DNA from: an uncultured bacterium
GTDB taxonomy: Bacteria; Bacteroidota; Ignavibacteria; UBA10030; BY39
Reading direction: 5' to 3'
Assembly: GCA_937967455.1 (NCBI GenBank)
Contig: CALCJK010000011.1
Location: forward strand, 62,001 to 126,000
DNA: 64,000 nt
Position numbers and translations under genes: made by a program. Under the pieces are notes generated by a model. It had not been told where the DNA came from and did not search any database. It was given only the letters and a program-made list of their open reading frames with translations. Below are positions 62,135 to 64,000 of this stretch, in pieces (positions within the stretch are counted from its first letter, which is position 1; each line of letters opens with the position of its first letter).

Positions 62135-63403
62135 ATGTTGATAGGAAAAGAAATAGAGAATAATACTTTAAGCATTGAACAAATTTATTCAATATGTGAG
62201 GATGCATTTTCTCGGCTTGAATTAAAGAATAAATCTGTGCTTGTAATAATTCCAGATAACACGCGCCATGCTCCAATAGATTTGTTTTTTAAGCTAATTC
62301 ATGAATTAATCGGCAAAAAAGTTAAAACACTTGATTATTTAATTGCAAATGGTACACATCAACCAATGAATGATCAAGAAATCCAAAAATTTATTGGTGT
62401 AAGTGAAGTAGATTTTAAAACAAAATATTGTAATGTTAGAATTTTTAATCATGATCATAGAAGGGAAGAAGATCTGGTTCAGATTGGTAAATTGGATTCA
62501 AAAGAGATCGAAAAAATCACAAATGGTCTTTTAAAAGAAGAAATTATAGTTAAAATTAATAAAATGGTTCTTGGATATGATCAAATTATTATTGTCAGCC
62601 CAGTCGTTCCTCACGAAACAGTTGGATTTTCGGGTGGTAATAAGTATTTCTTCCCCGGTATTGGTGGATTGGATATAATTCAATCGTTCCATTGGCTTGG
62701 TGCTGTGATAACTAATCCTGTTATCAACGGTGTCAAGAATACGCCTGTACGAAAAGTTATCGACCGGGCAGCCCAATTCCTTCCTGTTCCAAGGTTATGT
62801 TTTGCTTTTGTTGTGGTCGATCATGGTCTTGCTTGTCTATATGCCGGAACTACAGAGCAAGCATGGGATAAAGCCGCGGATTGTTCAGCAAAACATCATG
62901 TTATTTATGTAAAAAAACCTTACAAAAAAATCTTGGGAATTGCATCTGATATATACACTGACTTATGGGTAGCAGGAAAAGTTATGTACAAACTTGAACC
63001 AATAGTTGCTGATGATGGCGAGTTAATTATCTATGCACCTCAAGTAAAAGATGTATCATTTGTACATGAAAAAGCTATTAGAGAAGTTGGCTATCATGTA
63101 AGAGATTATTTCTTAAAGCAATGGGATAAATTCTCAAAGTATTCAAAGTTAATTTTAGCACACTCCACTAATGTGAAAGGTATAGGTAAATTTGAAAATG
63201 GTATCGAAAAACCAAGAATAAAGGTTACACTTGCAACATCAATTCCAGAAGAAGTTTGCAGTCAAATTAATTTAGGTTATTTATCACCCAATTCATTAGA
63301 TATTGAGAAACTAAAAAGATCTCAAAATGAAGAATTTTTAGTCGTGCAAGATGCTGGTCAAATTTTATATCGTCTTGAAAATGATGTCTTTAAAATAAAT
63401 TAA
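62135..63403 (+). CDS. larA: LarA-family nickel-pincer racemase/epimerase
   Basis: A 422-residue member of the LarA family, which uses a nickel-pincer nucleotide to racemise or epimerise 2-hydroxyacids. The key residues line up with lactate racemase: PHETVGFSGGNKYFFPG gives His160 and Lys170 (LarA His174 and Lys184, the cofactor attachment Lys, same spacing), and FHWLGA gives His186 (LarA His200, a nickel ligand, same spacing). DNTRHAP is the N-terminal motif. Besides lactate, characterised homologues act on malate, phenyllactate and D-gluconate (C2 epimerisation to mannonate). Its neighbours argue for a sugar-acid substrate. The cofactor genes larB, larC and larE are not in the window. Confidence 0.85.
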   Translation: MLIGKEIENNTLSIEQIYSICEDAFSRLELKNKSVLVIIPDNTRHAPIDLFFKLIHELIGKKVKTLDYLIANGTHQPMNDQEIQKFIGVSEVDFKTKYCNVRIFNHDHRREEDLVQIGKLDSKEIEKITNGLLKEEIIVKINKMVLGYDQIIIVSPVVPHETVGFSGGNKYFFPGIGGLDIIQSFHWLGAVITNPVINGVKNTPVRKVIDRAAQFLPVPRLCFAFVVVDHGLACLYAGTTEQAWDKAADCSAKHHVIYVKKPYKKILGIASDIYTDLWVAGKVMYKLEPIVADDGELIIYAPQVKDVSFVHEKAIREVGYHVRDYFLKQWDKFSKYSKLILAHSTNVKGIGKFENGIEKPRIKVTLATSIPEEVCSQINLGYLSPNSLDIEKLKRSQNEEFLVVQDAGQILYRLENDVFKIN

Positions 63404-63423
63404 AAATAAAACAAGGAGAATAA

Positions 63424-64000
63424 ATGCCAATAAAATTATTAAATAAGAATGATGTTGAATTTGATCTAATCGCTTTAGGTGAATGTATGATCAGGTTGAG
63501 TCCTCCCGGTCATCAACGAATTGAACTAACTCCATATTTTGAAGCATACGCAGGTGGTGGTGAATATAATGTAGCTTATGCTTTAGCAAGATATGGCTTG
63601 AGGACTTCATGGGTGTCGCGTTTGGTTGATAATCCATTGGGGCATTTTATAAAAAATCACGCTTTAACAAGTGGCATGGATATCAGCGAAATTATCTGGG
63701 TGCCATATGATGGTGCTGGAAGAGCCGATAGAATTGGACTTAATTTCACAGAGGTTGGAATTGGTGTGCGTCCAAGTGTAACACTCTATGATCGTGGGCA
63801 CACTGCAATATCTCATATTAAACCCGGTGAAGTTAACTGGAAAAAAATATTCAATGAACGTAAAGCTCGCTGGTTTCATACTGGAGGAATTTTTACTGCG
63901 CTCAGTGATTCATGCGCAGAAGTAACACTCGAAGCTGTAAAAGCCGCTCATGAAGCCGGAACAATAGTTAGTTATGATTTAAATTTCAGAAGCAAACTCT
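63424..64000 (+). CDS. kdgK: 2-keto-3-deoxygluconate kinase-like sugar kinase (3' partial)
   Basis: Absent from the ORF track because the frame runs off the window end with no stop; 192 codons are visible. ATG 63424 follows AAGGAG. The PfkB/ribokinase fold opens FDLIALGECMIRLSPPG, then AYAGGGEYNVAYALARYG (substrate-binding GG motif), RPSVTLYDRGHTAIS and ARWFHTGGIFTALS, ending in VSYDLNFRSKL. These features fit KDG kinase, which phosphorylates 2-keto-3-deoxygluconate made from mannonate or from unsaturated galacturonate. A gluconate or other sugar-acid kinase of the same fold cannot be excluded until the C-terminal half is seen. Confidence 0.82.
   Translation, partial: MPIKLLNKNDVEFDLIALGECMIRLSPPGHQRIELTPYFEAYAGGGEYNVAYALARYGLRTSWVSRLVDNPLGHFIKNHALTSGMDISEIIWVPYDGAGRADRIGLNFTEVGIGVRPSVTLYDRGHTAISHIKPGEVNWKKIFNERKARWFHTGGIFTALSDSCAEVTLEAVKAAHEAGTIVSYDLNFRSKL

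Overview
The window is AT-rich bacterial DNA (roughly one third G+C by eye) from a Gram-negative member of the Bacteroidota/Chlorobi lineage, most likely an Ignavibacteria-type organism. The evidence is a fused LpxC-FabZ protein, lipid A and BAM genes, secreted proteins ending in a type IX secretion (T9SS) sorting domain with the YPNPFNP signature, PorV/PorQ-like proteins, and promoters of the Bacteroidota form TTTG-N18..20-TAnnTTTG. The genus call is inference. Every gene lies on the + strand and coding is almost continuous; no gene-free stretch exceeds 300 bases. No insertion sequence, prophage or CRISPR array was seen.

Layout: (1) 1-2696, the cut C-terminal part of one ABC exporter half and a complete partner half, forming a heterodimer with one degenerate ATP site. 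(2) 2868-12810, an envelope operon: uppS, bamA, two tandem ompH/skp genes, lpxD, lpxC-fabZ, lpxA, then a LipM-like lipoate gene, panB and surE. (3) 12944-19368, a 1223-residue fused flavoprotein (GltD/NfnB-like plus PyrK/NfnA-like), a DUF47/PiT phosphate-uptake pair and an AmmeMemoRadiSam radical SAM enzyme. (4) 19433-25441, glmS, then a tight carbamoyl-phosphate operon: a cyclic-2,3-DPG-synthetase-like GTPase, ornithine carbamoyltransferase, carbamate kinase, and an aspartate-carbamoyltransferase homologue that lacks two substrate-binding residues. (5) 25504-28743, an enoyl-ACP-reductase-like SDR, an acyl-CoA dehydrogenase, an orphan DNA-methyltransferase-like protein and tRNA-Phe(GAA).

(6) 28902-64000, a pectin utilisation locus. 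Outside the cell or in the periplasm: two GH28 polygalacturonases, PL1 and PL9 pectate lyases, a CE8 pectin esterase, a GH105 unsaturated uronyl hydrolase, a DUF4861 lipoprotein and several large T9SS-type proteins. Outer-membrane uptake appears to be a TonB receptor followed by a secreted protein, a PorV/PorQ-like protein and a FadL-like barrel; no SusD homologue is visible. A LacI-family regulator sits inside the locus. Inner-membrane import and catabolism follow: an ExuT-like MFS transporter, an SDR fructuronate reductase, 6-phosphogluconate dehydrogenase, a PdxB-type dehydrogenase, a LarA-family nickel epimerase/racemase and a KDG-kinase-like gene cut by the window end.

The best candidates for something undescribed are the GTPase/transcarbamylase operon with its altered PyrB, the SusD-less uptake cassette, and the possible link from mannonate through a LarA-type 2-epimerase to gluconate and the pentose phosphate pathway. 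All functions are inferred by reading the sequence; no database search was run.
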